Of a stretch of 64,000 nt of DNA, positions 1-13,100 are shown piece by piece. The notes beneath the pieces are model-generated. The model had not been told where the DNA came from. It did not search any database and saw nothing but the letters and a program-made list of their open reading frames with translations. The first letter of the stretch is position 1. The number at the start of each line of letters is the position of its first letter. The DNA comes from Apus apus. Lineage: Eukaryota; Chordata; Aves; Apodiformes; Apodidae. The translations under genes and the position numbers were made by a program. The stretch lies in the NCBI RefSeq assembly GCF_020740795.1, contig NC_067294.1, positions 19,287,001 through 19,351,000 of the forward strand, in the 5' to 3' direction.

Positions 1-442
1 TAACCTTGCTGTTGAAAGTCAGTCTGGAAAATAGCTTAATGGCTCTGCATACCAGAACAACTTTGGGAACTGAGAAAATGATTTAAATTGCTTGCCGTTC
101 TCACTGATGACACTTCCCAGGTGCATTGTCATGTGTGTCAGAAACCACAGAAGTTCCTTATTCCTTAAGATTAAAATAGCTGTGTTAAAGGGATATTAGG
201 ATCAATATTGAAAATATCAGCTATATGCTTTGTCCTTTCTTGTCTTGACATGCAGAGTAAGGTTTACCTTTTTGTGGTTTGACAGATGTGCAGTGTTAGT
301 TGTAAAGATTTTTTTCTTTTTTTCTTTTTTTTTCTTTTTGTTTTTTTTTTCTTTTTTTTCCTTTTTTTTTTTTGGTGGGTGAGAGGGGAGGTTTGGGGTA
401 TCTTCAGCATGGCATTTTTTCAAACATTTTTCATGTGCTTAG
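1..442 (+). other. ANKHD1: ANKHD1 intron (3' part) with pyrimidine tract
   Basis: This is the end of the intron that precedes the first ANKHD1 exon in the window. An almost pure T/C tract runs from about 309 to 373, and the splice acceptor at 441-442 (TGCTTAG) follows about 70 nt later. A lysine-rich open frame on the minus strand here is only the mirror of the T tract. No gene is seen. Confidence 0.8.
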
Positions 443-1186
443 GTGCATCCAAGCAGAAGTCAAGTTCCCTGCAGGTAGCAGATAAGGACCTACTGCCACC
501 TTTTCACCCATACCAGCCTTTGGAATGCATAGTAGAAGAGACTGAAGGCAAGCTGAATGAACTTGGACAGAGAATTAGTGCTATTGAAAAAGCACAACTT
601 AAATCATTGGAATTAATTCAAGGTGAACCTTTAAATAAAGATAAGATTGAAGAACTTAAAAAGAACAGAGAAGAACAAGTACAGAAGAAGAAGAAAATAT
701 TGAAGGAGCTGCAGAAGGTGGAAAGGCAGTTGCAGATGAAAACCCAACAGCAGTTTACCAAAGAATATTTGGAGACCAAAGGTCAGACAGACACACCACT
801 TCCCCTGCAGCAGCAGTGCCCACTTACAGGGGTCTTCCCAGAAGTGGAAGCTAATAAGGGTTTGCCAGAGGATAACTTTTCAGGGTTATCTCAGGTTGAC
901 ACAATCTTGTCTAAAGATGATGAGCAGCAACAGTCTCCACCACCTACTGAACAAATAGAGTTTGTCCCTATCCAGCCTTTGCCAGCATCGCAATGTAATT
1001 TTTCTGGTAATTTAGGTTATCATGGGACAGAGTCTCTTGAACTTCAGAAAGCATTAGGGAATCAGCAGAATGTAGGACAGCAGCAGCAAATTGCTGGGCA
1101 GGGGCTCTTAGTTCAAGAACCAGACGGATTAATGGTTGCCACTCCAGCACAGACGCTTACCGACACTCTTGATGACCTAATAGCAG
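443..1186 (+). CDS. ANKHD1: ANKHD1 exon: coiled coil and Gln-rich linker between ankyrin blocks
   Basis: A 744-nt internal exon entered in phase 2 at TGCTTAG|GTGCATCC and left at ATAGCAG|GTGGGT. It encodes [15 protein letters not shown], then a helix rich in Lys, Glu and Gln (about residues 30-110) that predicts a coiled coil, then an acidic and Gln-rich linker ending in the conserved [10 protein letters not shown]. The open frame runs past the donor to a stop at 1317, but that extension is hydrophobic intron. The poly-Phe-like stretch before 443 is intron as well. Confidence 0.93.
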
Positions 1187-4100
1187 GTGGGTTAAGAAAC
1201 ATAACTATTTTTACATTAATTTGTGTGCTCAGTTTCCCTCTCTCTCCTTCCCTCCAAAAACATCTCGGGGGTTTTCCAGTTTGGGAGTACTTGCTTAAGA
1301 ATAAAGTTCCTGATTAGTACTATTAATCCTAATAGTGACTTCCAATTCTAACATAAGACTTTTAAATATCTTTTTTTTCCAAAGTGTAAAATTTCCTGTA
1401 CTTGAGACCTGTTTTAACCCCTTTGGCCTCATCTTTTTCTGTGTTTCTTTAAATAGCCTTATAAGTGATTAGTAGTGCACACTAGGAAACATGGAAGCAT
1501 GACAGTTTTATATCTTCTGTATAAATTTTGATACAGGCTTGTATCTGAATGACTTTCTTCAGTGTAGAAGAAAATCTCTAGAAATAGTCAATTTCTTGTC
1601 ACCTGTATGGATGTGTGGCCTTCTTGCTGCTCAGGGTGTTGGTACAGTTTAAACACAACCTGGAATCTGCAAACAACTGCTCAGCTCTGCAGAGGCTTGT
1701 GTTTTCAGAATACCCTCTAAACGCTGGTGGTTGTGCAGGAATATCTGCTTTTTAGATAGAACATATGACAAAAATGTGTCCTGTTATATGGATGAAAAGC
1801 AAAAAATCCAGCCATCCTTCCAGCTGTTGATAAGGGTGTGAAGAAGAATGGAAGTTCCCACACATTGGCTTGTGCGAGTTCCCCTGGTGGAAAAAGAATG
1901 ATCGTTTGGGTTTACTTCATTTCATGGATTTGACTAGGATTGATGTTTGCTGCTGGAGGTATGTAGGATATAGACAGTGTTGTTTGGTCTGTAGTTTGTT
2001 TTTTTTAATTAGGTGTTTCCCTTTGCACCTTATGTCTGTCCCTCAGCCCTTATTTTGTCTCTTCTTCCCCTCCCCATAGTCACTGCCCTGTTCTCCTTAA
2101 GTTTATTGGAAGATTGTAGAAATATGTGGTAAGACCTTTTGCCAGCCATTCCTGTGGATTTTTAGAATGGTAATTGCATTGAGCTTGTGCAAGTTGAGAC
2201 TAGCTGTGACTGTGCAAGCTCCCATGGAAGTCATAGTTGGTGGGCTATTGTGGAGTGATGCACCAGCTTCCTTCAGCTATCCAGTGTAATTCAAAGAAAT
2301 TGTATTGGATTATAAATAATCAGTTTCAGTTGCCCCTTTTCTGGCCTGGATTTCCTCCCTCCCCCACTCTACCCTGCTCTTCAGGGTATTAAAAAAGCAA
2401 CTGGATTATTCTTGATTTTTATTACTCAAGATTTTACTGCAGTGTGTGAGGAGGAAAATCTGAATGGTTAATGCAAAACTTAATCAACAAGGGCTTCATT
2501 TTCAAGGTAGTTCCTGTTGCTGACAGTTTGACATCTCTAGCACAAGACCATGTAGTGTATGTGCTTTCACAGGTAGCACTGGACATCACAGCCAGAACAC
2601 TTGATGCACCCATACCAAGCCCTGCCACAGTCAGCTGAGCGTGAGAGCTGAGCTGCTGGAGGAAAGGCTGCAAACAACTAGAAAAGCTTTGTCTTAAAAA
2701 TAATTTAAAAAACCATGACTAGCCATTGGTTCATTTTTCTGAAACTCTTTGCTGTCCTTGCAAAGTGGGTAAAGACATTTTTTGCTAAGAAATGGGATTT
2801 GCTCATTGCAAAAATTGGTTCAAATAGTATGCTCTTCTACAACTATTAGAAACTGTATTCACAGCAATGGGACTCAAGAAAACTTCAGCTGTCCAATTCC
2901 AGAGGTCCCTGCAAAAATGCATTGATGTTGTTTTATTGAAATAGATTTTCTTACGAGATTCTTAAGTTTGTTTTACTTCCCTCTTGCCAAAAAGTTGTTG
3001 GAAGAGAATTAGATATTTTGCTACTTTTAAAATCTAGACTGTGTGAAAGAGTGAAATTATAGTCCTACTATATCTCAAACTTAAGTACATTTACAACCAA
3101 ACTGTAACTACCTATTCATACTCAAACTCCATATTTAAAAGGCACTTGAGCTTTTTCCACAAACTTGCCTGTTAGTCCTTAATTTTGTAAAGAAATTTTG
3201 AGCCATAGAGACTGTTCCGGGAACTGATTTTTACATGCATGCTACAGATGCCAGGTAAAATTAAGGAGCTTGTGCTGGGTGCATGGGAACTCTCATCTCA
3301 GTTAGAAGCTGTGTCTTGCCCTCAGGTGGGCTGATGAAGTGTTTCCCTACTTCTCGGTACTACTGGTGTGGCTGCAGTGAAGGTGGTGAGTGGCTCTTAT
3401 TTTACAAGAGTTACGAACATTTCTTTCTTGCGGAGTTATTCTAGTTTCTAGCAGGTCTACTTCCGAAGAACAGAAATGTCAAATCAGCTTTTTTGCCCTC
3501 TACATGGAAATACTGTTTTTCTTACTAGTGGTGATATAAGAGGCAAATTTTTCAAAGCCTCTATTTGAGACTAGCTTGAAGGGAGAACTTGCATTTCTAC
3601 AAAGCCTTTCTTGTGCTGACTAACTTAATTGTGACAACATATGTAAATGAAGTATTTATCTTGCCAGTGTGCTAGCATAATTTGTCAGCTGCTAGGTATT
3701 GAGATGGTTAATGTTAAAGTGTGAAGTGCTGGAGGTTTTACTGGCAGTCAGTCACTGCTAGATGTGTAAAGCTACACAGAAGTAACCAAGTAACCTTTGG
3801 AAAGTTAGGTGAAACGTAAAAAGCAATTCTTTTTACTCCACAATGTTTTTTGATTGTAAGGAGTTTATCCAGATGTGCTGAAGCAAAAATCTTGCAACTA
3901 AACTTATCTTTGAGGGCATACAACAGTCAAATTTTTAGTAGCATTTTCAAAAGAGATGTAGACATCGTGCAATTTAGAGTAGAAAAGCAGTAAATTATTT
4001 TGGATTGCATCCTCCGGTAGAAGAGGACATTCTGGATCTAATTTTTGTTACTCAGTGCACGTTTGGTTACTTGAAGCATCTTGTTTTGCAAAGTTGGAGT

Positions 4101-7100
4101 TTTGCTTCAGTTCACATTATGGATTTAGGCGTAGTAGGTTTCTTATTTGGCAGTGTCTAAATTGGGGCTTTTTTTCTGTTTTAGCTTATTCAGATTAAGA
4201 ACATTTTTCTTTGTTGCTAGATTTTGTCTCTAGTTGGAGCATTTTTACTCCCGTTCTACTCAGCTGGTATTTTTAGTTAGGAAGTGGCATCTCTGTGCTT
4301 CTATCTGACTCTCCTGCAGGCTCCTATTTGTAATTATTTAGAAGGTGACATCTGAGTTACTGTATATAGGGTTGCTGTTTGGAGTAAAACTGGCTACTAG
4401 GATAACTGGGAGTGAGAGTCACAACACAAGACCCAGTTACCAATGTGCAAAAGCCTCTGTGCCGTAACGTAACTGAGAAGCTGCATGCAAAAGCATGGAA
4501 AAAGGATTGTTTTCTTTGGCCTGAAAATCCCAGTTCCTTTGATGAAAGGAGAACTGAAATCCAAGTTCAGTATTCGTGCACATCCATGCTCATGGCATGG
4601 CAATGGTTAGGTAGATGCAGTTATGGATTACAGCTGCAGTGTCATCCAGACATGCTTTCTTGAGGTTCTGCCAATGCCTTCCAAGTTGTGCTTAGATAAA
4701 ATGCCAAGTTCTTGCTTTCTTTTGTTTTACTCATGTTTCCTGTGATAATTTTTAATAACTTTTGAAAATAGTAATCCATATCTTTGAGGGACCTGTCTTT
4801 GACTTCACACTGATTCAAAGAAAGTCCCTCTGGAAAGTTTCAAGCCCTTCTTGAAACATGGAGAACCTGGATTTTGTAGCATGTAGAATAATTTTTTTAA
4901 AATACAAGTCTTTTGACTGTTGAAGTCTATGGAAACATCCAACAGCTATGTCACAAAACAGGTACTTTGTAAAGATCTGAGGTGCAGGTTGCAAAAATCG
5001 ATTTTTGTGGTTTTTGCTAAATACCAAGCTATCAGTGTGTTTGTCAGTACCCTTCCCAGAGGAAAGCCAGTTCAGTAGGAAGCAATCTGCATGGTGGAAA
5101 GTTGCCCTCATGTCCTCTCAGAAGGTGAAAGGCACACATTTTTCTAGTCTGTTAAAATCCTGTAGTGCAGTGTAGAGATGGCTGAGGGTGATCATCCCCC
5201 AGGGCTGGTTTTATGCCCTCCAGCTCACTTTGCTCTTGAGACTCCTAGGAGTGCCAGTGCTGCTCTTCACTGCAGAGCTGCTGCCATGCCATGTTCATTC
5301 CTGATTTAAATCCAGTTACTGAGATGAAAGTCTGGAGTGGCCATGGTGGTATTGCTCGTCAGGGAGGCTGCACATTAGCTCCGTGAGTGTGCCCTGCTAC
5401 AGACTAGTGATTGACAAGACTTCCTCAACTTCCCTGGGGCCAGGGAAGTCACACCAATGGAGCCATCTCCAGGGGCACAGCTGGGTCCCCCCTGGTAGGG
5501 GGAGGCAGAAGCTGAGAGTTGGCTCTCCCATTGTGTCCCATAGGTGGGACAGCTGCATCTCTCTAGATGGGGTTTGTGCAGGAGCAGTAGCTGTCCCACC
5601 TCCTGTGGTCAAGGTTGGTAATACAGAAATGGACTTTGAGAAATGCAAGTTAACTCAAATTTCATACAAATGTATGCAAAGGAATGTTGGAGTCATCTTT
5701 TAGTTAAAAGTCTGTGAGGTCAGATTCTGAATTAAAAAATCTGAATGTTGTGTTAGTTAGGCTGAACTAAATCAGCCCCATGAAACTAGAGGCAGAAGTT
5801 CTCAGACATGTTTTGCTCCACAAAGCACAAGTTCTGTTGTTGCTTTTGCCAGCCACACTAAGGAAACAGAAGTTACACTTCAAAAAATCTTGCAGTTTTG
5901 TAAACTCAGTAGTTATAGAAGGGATGAATAATAAGTGGGTGTTGTAGTAGACTGTTGTTAGATTTTGTTTCAAACAAGAGTTTGGGGCAGAATTTTCTCT
6001 GCATTTCTACTACCATTTGTCATGTTTGACATGGTTGTTACTGTGCAGTTGAAGCACTTTGTGCACACTCATGTTTCAAGCACACAATGAAAATCTAAAG
6101 TATGCAAGAAATACTTGGATGTTTTCAGTCATGGCTGTGAAATGAAGAGAGTTTGTGGAACCTGTAACAGCAACATTGAGTATATTGCAGGAAGGAACCT
6201 TGGACTGGCTCAGGTGGAGTTCCTCTGTGTACCATTGCTTTGTGTGCACAGCACATGCACGTGGTTTTAGATCTACCTGTAGTTGAAAGAGAATAAAGCA
6301 TTGGGCCAGTGTCTTTCATGAGAAAGGACATGTTTGATTTACTCTTAAGTCCTTAACAGGGCAATTTGGTGTCTTGTATTTTGGAAGGAATAATCCAATT
6401 AGTATCTTGCTGTTCAGTGCACTGAGCAAAAAAAACCAAAACTGTATTGCATTAATTAGTGCTCATCTGCTGCTATAAGTGGTAATCCATAGTAAGCAGA
6501 TGAAGTGTGGGAGCTTTTATATTTGAAACTTCTAACACAAACCTGGTTTGCTCTTGAAAGTTGTAATGTGTAAAGTCTGAACTTGGATACAACTTTGTTG
6601 TTTTATTGTGGTACCCAAATATTAATGCTGGTTTTTGCCAATGCACCAAGGAGAAACCTTTACTTAAAAAATGCAATTGAAAACTGTCACACCCCCAAAA
6701 TATCGGTGACAGCCCCCCCCCAGTGTTTCCAGAAACCAACCAAAGGGACTCATCTGAACATACTCTAGTTTGTGTTTCCTTTGTCATGCTTATGTAGTCC
6801 CATAGGCTGGGGTGGGATGGAATGGTGAAGGTTGGAAGTGACCTTAAGGATGACCAAGTTCCAGCCTCCCTGCTATGAGCAGGGACACCTCACACAGACC
6901 AGGCTGCACAAAGTCTCATCCAGCTTGGCCTTGAACACCTCCAGGGAGGGAGCAGCCACAACCTCCATAGGCAGCCTATTCCAGTGCCTAATTAGTGGTA
7001 TTAGTGGTCATGTTGACGATTTTTCTATGACTTTTCTGTCTGTGCTGTTTCTCTATGAGTAATTGTGGGTCTGTGATTTGTCAGGGGAATTGGGAAGGTT

Positions 7101-10100
7101 GAGCCGGGAAAAATTTTGCAAAAATTTCTCTTCAAGTCATACTTAGGTTTGTGTTCATCCTTCATCTTCCCATATTGCCTGGACAAAAGCAAAATGCTGC
7201 TGCTTATTTCTTACCTCCATTTTTTAGTGGTTGCTTGTTCCAGGAATGCTAAAAAATAGAGTATGTTTTGGAATAATTAAAGCTAACCGGGTATTCCATT
7301 GTGTGAGGCTGCACAGTACGGAAGTTGGGCAATCCAGCAGTAACAATACTTGTCAAATGCAGCTGCCATATTTGCAAGGCTTGCTATATTTAAAGTGCAC
7401 TCATAGCTGGTGCTTAGGTTTGTTAGTCTTTCCTGCCAAGTAATCCCAGCTGAGCCTTAGATTCATTTGAGCTCCCCACGGCCTCTGTTTTGGTTACAGA
7501 GACAGACAGAGGTCTTGGTCCCGGGATATATATGTGCAGGCATATTTCTCTACTTGTTCTGGTAGAGTTTAATTTAAAAGTAGCTGAATAAAATCTGATT
7601 CTCAATTATATTTATCTTGTTATTTTTTTTAAAAAGGGATATAAAGTTGCATTCCTTGTGTCCCTGAGCTGCACTAGATCTTCAGGAGGAAATATTTTAC
7701 AGGCTGTGGATCGATGAGAATAAAGTTTAGGGAGGGCAGTTTTCAGCTTTCTTATTTTTGTGGACTGCCTCCTCCCCCCCATCTGCTTTTCTTCCACCCC
7801 TCCTGGGTTGTTTTAACTCTGAGACACAATTAATGGTGTAAGTTGCTGTCAGTCATCTTGCTTTGAAAACCTTCTCTGGAGACCAGGTGTGCACTAACAT
7901 TTACCTCAAAAATTTTTGAAGTCCAGAATGAGACTGTATTTCTGAACATTAGCCTTGTGTTTTGATGATAAATCATCTGCCTGCTTGGAGCATATGATTG
8001 AACTCTTAACACTGAAGGTTACCATTTGAACAGGATAACTAATAATCTTTATAATTCATGCTTGTAATGCATACAGACTAATTAATAACATGATTTTCTA
8101 ATTTAACACAGTTTGGAGGCAATCCTTGCACTGTTTAACTGCCGGAAAGCTGCTTTGTGCAAGACACCAACCTGTTTGTTTTTAGGAACACTTGTTTCCC
8201 CCATTCCTGTTTTGATATTAGAATGGTTCAGTTTTATGGAACTAAATATTTTTCATATAATATGTGGTGTTCCTAAGAGGGGATTAATAACATGCTATTA
8301 CTTTTCAGCTGTGAACAGCAGAGTGCCCAGTGGTTCCACCAGCTCCTCGCTCCCTACTGAATCCTCTACTCCTGAGCCTTGCTCCCAGGCCTCCAGCAAT
8401 GTGCCCCCACAGTCCGTGCTCCCTATGTATCCTTCAGTTGACATCGATGCACATGTGAGTAATTGCAGTTGGTTTGGACTAGATTTGCTTTCAGAAAAGT
8501 TCTGAAAGGGAAAAAAAAATTAATCTAGTACTGTCTTAAAGATGTTTAAGTTCTCTTAAATTGTGTTTAATTTTTTAATATCTGCTTCTTTTTCTTCCCA
8601 ACTGTGAAGACTGAAAGTAATCATGACACTGCTCTGACCCTTGCATGTGCAGGAGGTCATGAAGAACTTGTATCTGTACTGATAGCACGTGGTGCCAATA
8701 TTGAACACAGAGACAAGAAGGGTAAGCTAAAACAGTAAAACAGTTTGATCATTAGCTACAACTCGAAACAGTGAATTTCAAATTGGAATTTGGGATTCTA
8801 TGCCACAGTGAATTACCGAAGCTTGCAAAAATGTAGAATTGCATTCTTGCACTTCATGTAGAAACATTTGCCATCAAGAGGCAGTGACATTGCATGCCCT
8901 TCTGACTGTATTTTTGAAAGGAAGTGCATTTGAGCAGTATCTGAAGTACTTGTCAGCTTGTGTGTCATATTATTCCAAATAAGAGTTCAGTAGACTCTGA
9001 TCTTTTAGAGCTGAGAGAACAAAGCCACCATGTCTCTGCTTGGGACTCATATTGACCACTGGAAATAAGCAAAACGCACAGTGCAGATGTGTTCACTTAC
9101 TGGAGCTTTATTAAATAGGAATCAAGTGGAAAGCCGTAACTTCTCTAAAGAGATTAATTGCTTGGAACTTAATACAAATTGATCAGTGCAAGCACTGTTT
9201 AGATTTCTTGTGCAGAGCCTTTAATTACATTAGGATGGAATTGGAGCCTAGATGTGTCAGGGTCAGAAGAGGGCTGGGAAAGGGTCTGACATGGTGGCCT
9301 CCAGGAAACCTCCAGTCTGATCAATAGAAGTTGTTGTGAATTAACCCTTTTGTGCATTTCTGCTCCTTAATGATACTTTTGAGATTTTCAGGGTTGCTTT
9401 TAACATGATTCCTTGTTACTAGGTTTTACACCTTTGATTCTGGCTGCAACTGCTGGACATGTTGGTGTAGTGGAAATTCTTCTCGACAAAGGTGGGGACA
9501 TCGAGGCACAGTCCGAGCGTACAAAGGACACTCCACTGTCATTGGCATGCTCCGGTGGACGCCAAGAGGTACAGACATCTCTATCCTCAATGAGTTTGCA
9601 CAGTTTTTTTTTTGTACAGTGTTCTTCTGGTGATGGTACAATAAATGAGCTACACTCATACAGTTAAAAACCTTCAAGAAAAAAAAATGTCTTTTTTCTT
9701 CTTCCAAGAGTGTAAGGGAATTTTATTAATTTCTTACTTTTTTTTCCAAATTTTGATAGTTGATGATTGTTAAAACTTGTGGTCATTCTTCTGTCAGTGT
9801 ATCCTTGCAAGATTAAGTACTTTTGTGAGGGAGATAGAGATGTTTAATGAGTAACTTCAGTCACTGAACACTTCCTTTATGCATCCCCCCTGCTCTCAGA
9901 ACAGGGGGTAGGTTTGGGAACTTGTAAGGATTAAAAGTTTGCCAAAATTGTTAAGTTTCCATTTTGACCTTTGAACTGCAGATCTTTACCAGTAAAAGTG
10001 CTGCTCAAAAATAAAAGGAGAGATCAATGTGGCCTGTGATAGCATTACTTATTGAACTGCTTAAGTCTTTTCTTCTTCCGCCTTATTTTTTGCCTTATGC

Positions 10101-13100
10101 CAGAACCTACCTCTTACATTTCTGGCTTAGCAACTGCCTTCTTTTTCTGGCTTATTTGAAGATCACCTAGCCTATGTTAGTAGCAAAATGAGGCCCCCTG
10201 AAGTGCAGCACATCACTAGAAAGGTTTTAATTTTTCCCCCTTTTATTTCTCATAAGCAGCTTCTAATAGAGAAGTCCTTCCTCATGCTTGTTCCATTAGC
10301 ATCAGTTATGCTCATTTATACTACCTGTCTTGCTCCAAAGACCATGTAATACAGAGGGTCAAACTTGGCTCAAGTGTCATTTGAGTTGAAGTTGTGGGGG
10401 TTTCTGAAAAGAGTCACTCAGACAGTGGGAGACATTATGAGAGTGGAATAAACCCTTTGTTTGCGAGCTCAAGATTCACAGGAAGAGCTTCACTTTAAAG
10501 TCGTGCATTTTTTATTAGGTAAGAGAATCTTTTTGGAAGGCAAGTACTGCAGTGCTCCAACACATGCAGACTGGCTGGTGTATTCATCAGTTGCTAAGTC
10601 TGTACAGCACGTCTGTAAAAGGAAAGCAAAAGAGGATAGAGGTCTTTCTGTAGAATGTTATCTGTTGACAGTGGAGACGGCTAACACACTGGAAGATTTC
10701 ACATGTGATAACATCCTTTCACTTCCTGCATAATAGCAAAGGCCACAATATGCCTTTTAATGAAAGTACTGTCTTTGCAGGTGGTTGATTTGCTGTTGGC
10801 ACGGGGAGCAAATAAAGAACATCGGAATGTGTCTGACTATACGCCGTTAAGCCTTGCTGCATCTGGTGGCTATGTTAATATCATCAAGATTCTTCTTAAT
10901 GCTGGGGCAGAAATAAATTCCAGGTAACTATGCACCAGCTGAACTGCAGCATAGCATGGACACTCTTGTTGGCTACATACTGAGACACAGGTTGGAAGTT
11001 CTAATGCCTTCAGACTCCTTCAAGACTTTCTACACTGATGTTATCCTGTATGTTTGTTTTCTTAGGGCTTCTAAATTGCCTTTAATTAATTAACACAAAC
11101 TTCATCTCCCTTATGCATAAATTGTAAGGGATTATTATATTTTGCAAACTTACTCCTTCGCTTTCCCTTTTCCACCATTCTGGGGTCTAGAAATAAAACT
11201 ATTTCTGATAGAACCAGGTAAAGGAACCAGCCAACGCACTCAGGGCAGCTCTTTGTGTTTGTTTGAAATTCTTTTTCAATAAGAAGAACAAGTTTACACA
11301 GCTGTCTCTTAAGCCTCCTCTTTATTCATTTTAAGAAAACTTACATATAGTCTGTCCTTAGATACAATGAAAACCTGCAGGTGTGCTAGAAGCATGTTTT
11401 TTTTCTGAATTAATCAGATGCAGCCTTGATTTTTAGTGTATATAATTTAAGACTTATATGTGCTTCAGCCATCTAAACATCTAAAAGCTGAAATTTATTT
11501 TCCTTTTTCATCAATTGCAATTGTCTGTTGCATGTAGTTACTCTGGTTTTGCATAATCAATTAAAAAATGCTAGTATTTTAGGTCAGGTTCTATATTTGT
11601 ATATGTTATATGTTCCTTTCTGGCTTACAACAAAGCATTAGCTACACTTAACATTTCCCAAAGTATTCCTCCAGTTCTGGGAACTGCAGTTTGTTTCTTT
11701 CCCTTTAGGACTGGTAGTAAGCTTGGCATTTCTCCTCTGATGCTGGCTGCCATGAATGGCCACGTCCCTGCTGTGAAACTGTTGCTTGATATGGGTTCTG
11801 ATATTAATGCCCAGATTGAGACCAACCGGAACACAGCTCTCACCCTGGCCTGTTTCCAAGGCCGAGCAGAGGTGGTCAGCCTGCTTTTGGACAGGAAGGC
11901 CAATGTTGAGCACAGGGCAAAGGTGAGTGTGTGAATCGCGTTTCCTTCTGGCTTCTACCAGGTGATTTCTCTAAGTCATCCAGTTTCTTCATCTTTTCCT
12001 GTTTCTTGAGCCCCTAGTGGCCCAGAGAATTTATTAACAACTTACTGAGTACTCTGGGAGAAATTTGAGGGTTTTTTTAAGAAAAAAGCATCAGTGATGA
12101 TGAATGTTTTGTATTCGGGAAAAGCTGACTGGCCCTTCTGAGGTCATAGTGAACCTTAGACTGACTCTTGTTCTCTAGTATTGAGAAGCTTGTTGGGTTG
12201 AAGCTTGATGTGATACTTACTAATAGAACAGATAGATCTACATGTTTTTACATATGAGTGGTGTACAGGCAGGAAGACAATTGTGTTGCTTATGGTGATT
12301 CCCATGTAGAACAGATTTCTTGTCTACAACAGAAGTAGTGCAATCGAACTTTGTAAAGCTTTTACATTGCTTTTACGTAGAACCCATGGCTTCAGTACTG
12401 TGACTTTCTGTGCCTCTGAAATGCTCCACAGGTCCCATCCTTTGGTGCTCTGGGACAGCTTTGTGTCTCCTGCCATAAAGCAAGCTTAAAGCTTGTATAG
12501 ACAGCCAGACTGATTTCCCCAGCAGAAAGGAATTTTTGGTAACTCCTAAGGCTGCTGAAATAATTGCTGTGTCTCTCTACCCTGCCTGCTTCTGGAATGA
12601 CTGGCTGGAGAAAAGGGGATATGGATAAAAGGCAGCTCTCAAATGGTCAGTTGGGCATGTTAGCAGCTGGTCTAAGTTTATTTAACAGTCTGGCCTGACA
12701 ACTAAGTTGGGCCCAGATCAACCTCAGGCCTAAGGGAGGCTAGAGAAAAGCATAAAGTCAGTGTCTGAGCATTTTCATAGAAGCCCATGTGTCTTCATTT
12801 GGATCTGTTCTAACCTCTGGTTTTTGTAGATCCTGTTGTAAGCTTTGTTTTTGCTGTTGAGACAAGTATCTGGAAAAAAAACCCCAAAAAACAAACAAAT
12901 AAAACAACATTTTGCCTGCGTTTGTATAAATCAAAGCCCAAGAGCATTTGGTTTTTGGGTTTTTTGTTTGTGTTGGTTGTTGGGTTGGGTTGGTTTGGTT
13001 TTGAGGAAGCAACTGCTTGAAGTTAGGCTAAATATAAGAAGCTAAATAAATTTTGAGGGATTTTCCTGTTTAGAAATAATTTATGTCTTATCCAAAGCAT

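Noticed and set aside
217-423. Lysine-rich 68-residue open frame on the minus strand
   Set aside because: It is the complement of the T/C tract in an ANKHD1 intron, with no family resemblance.
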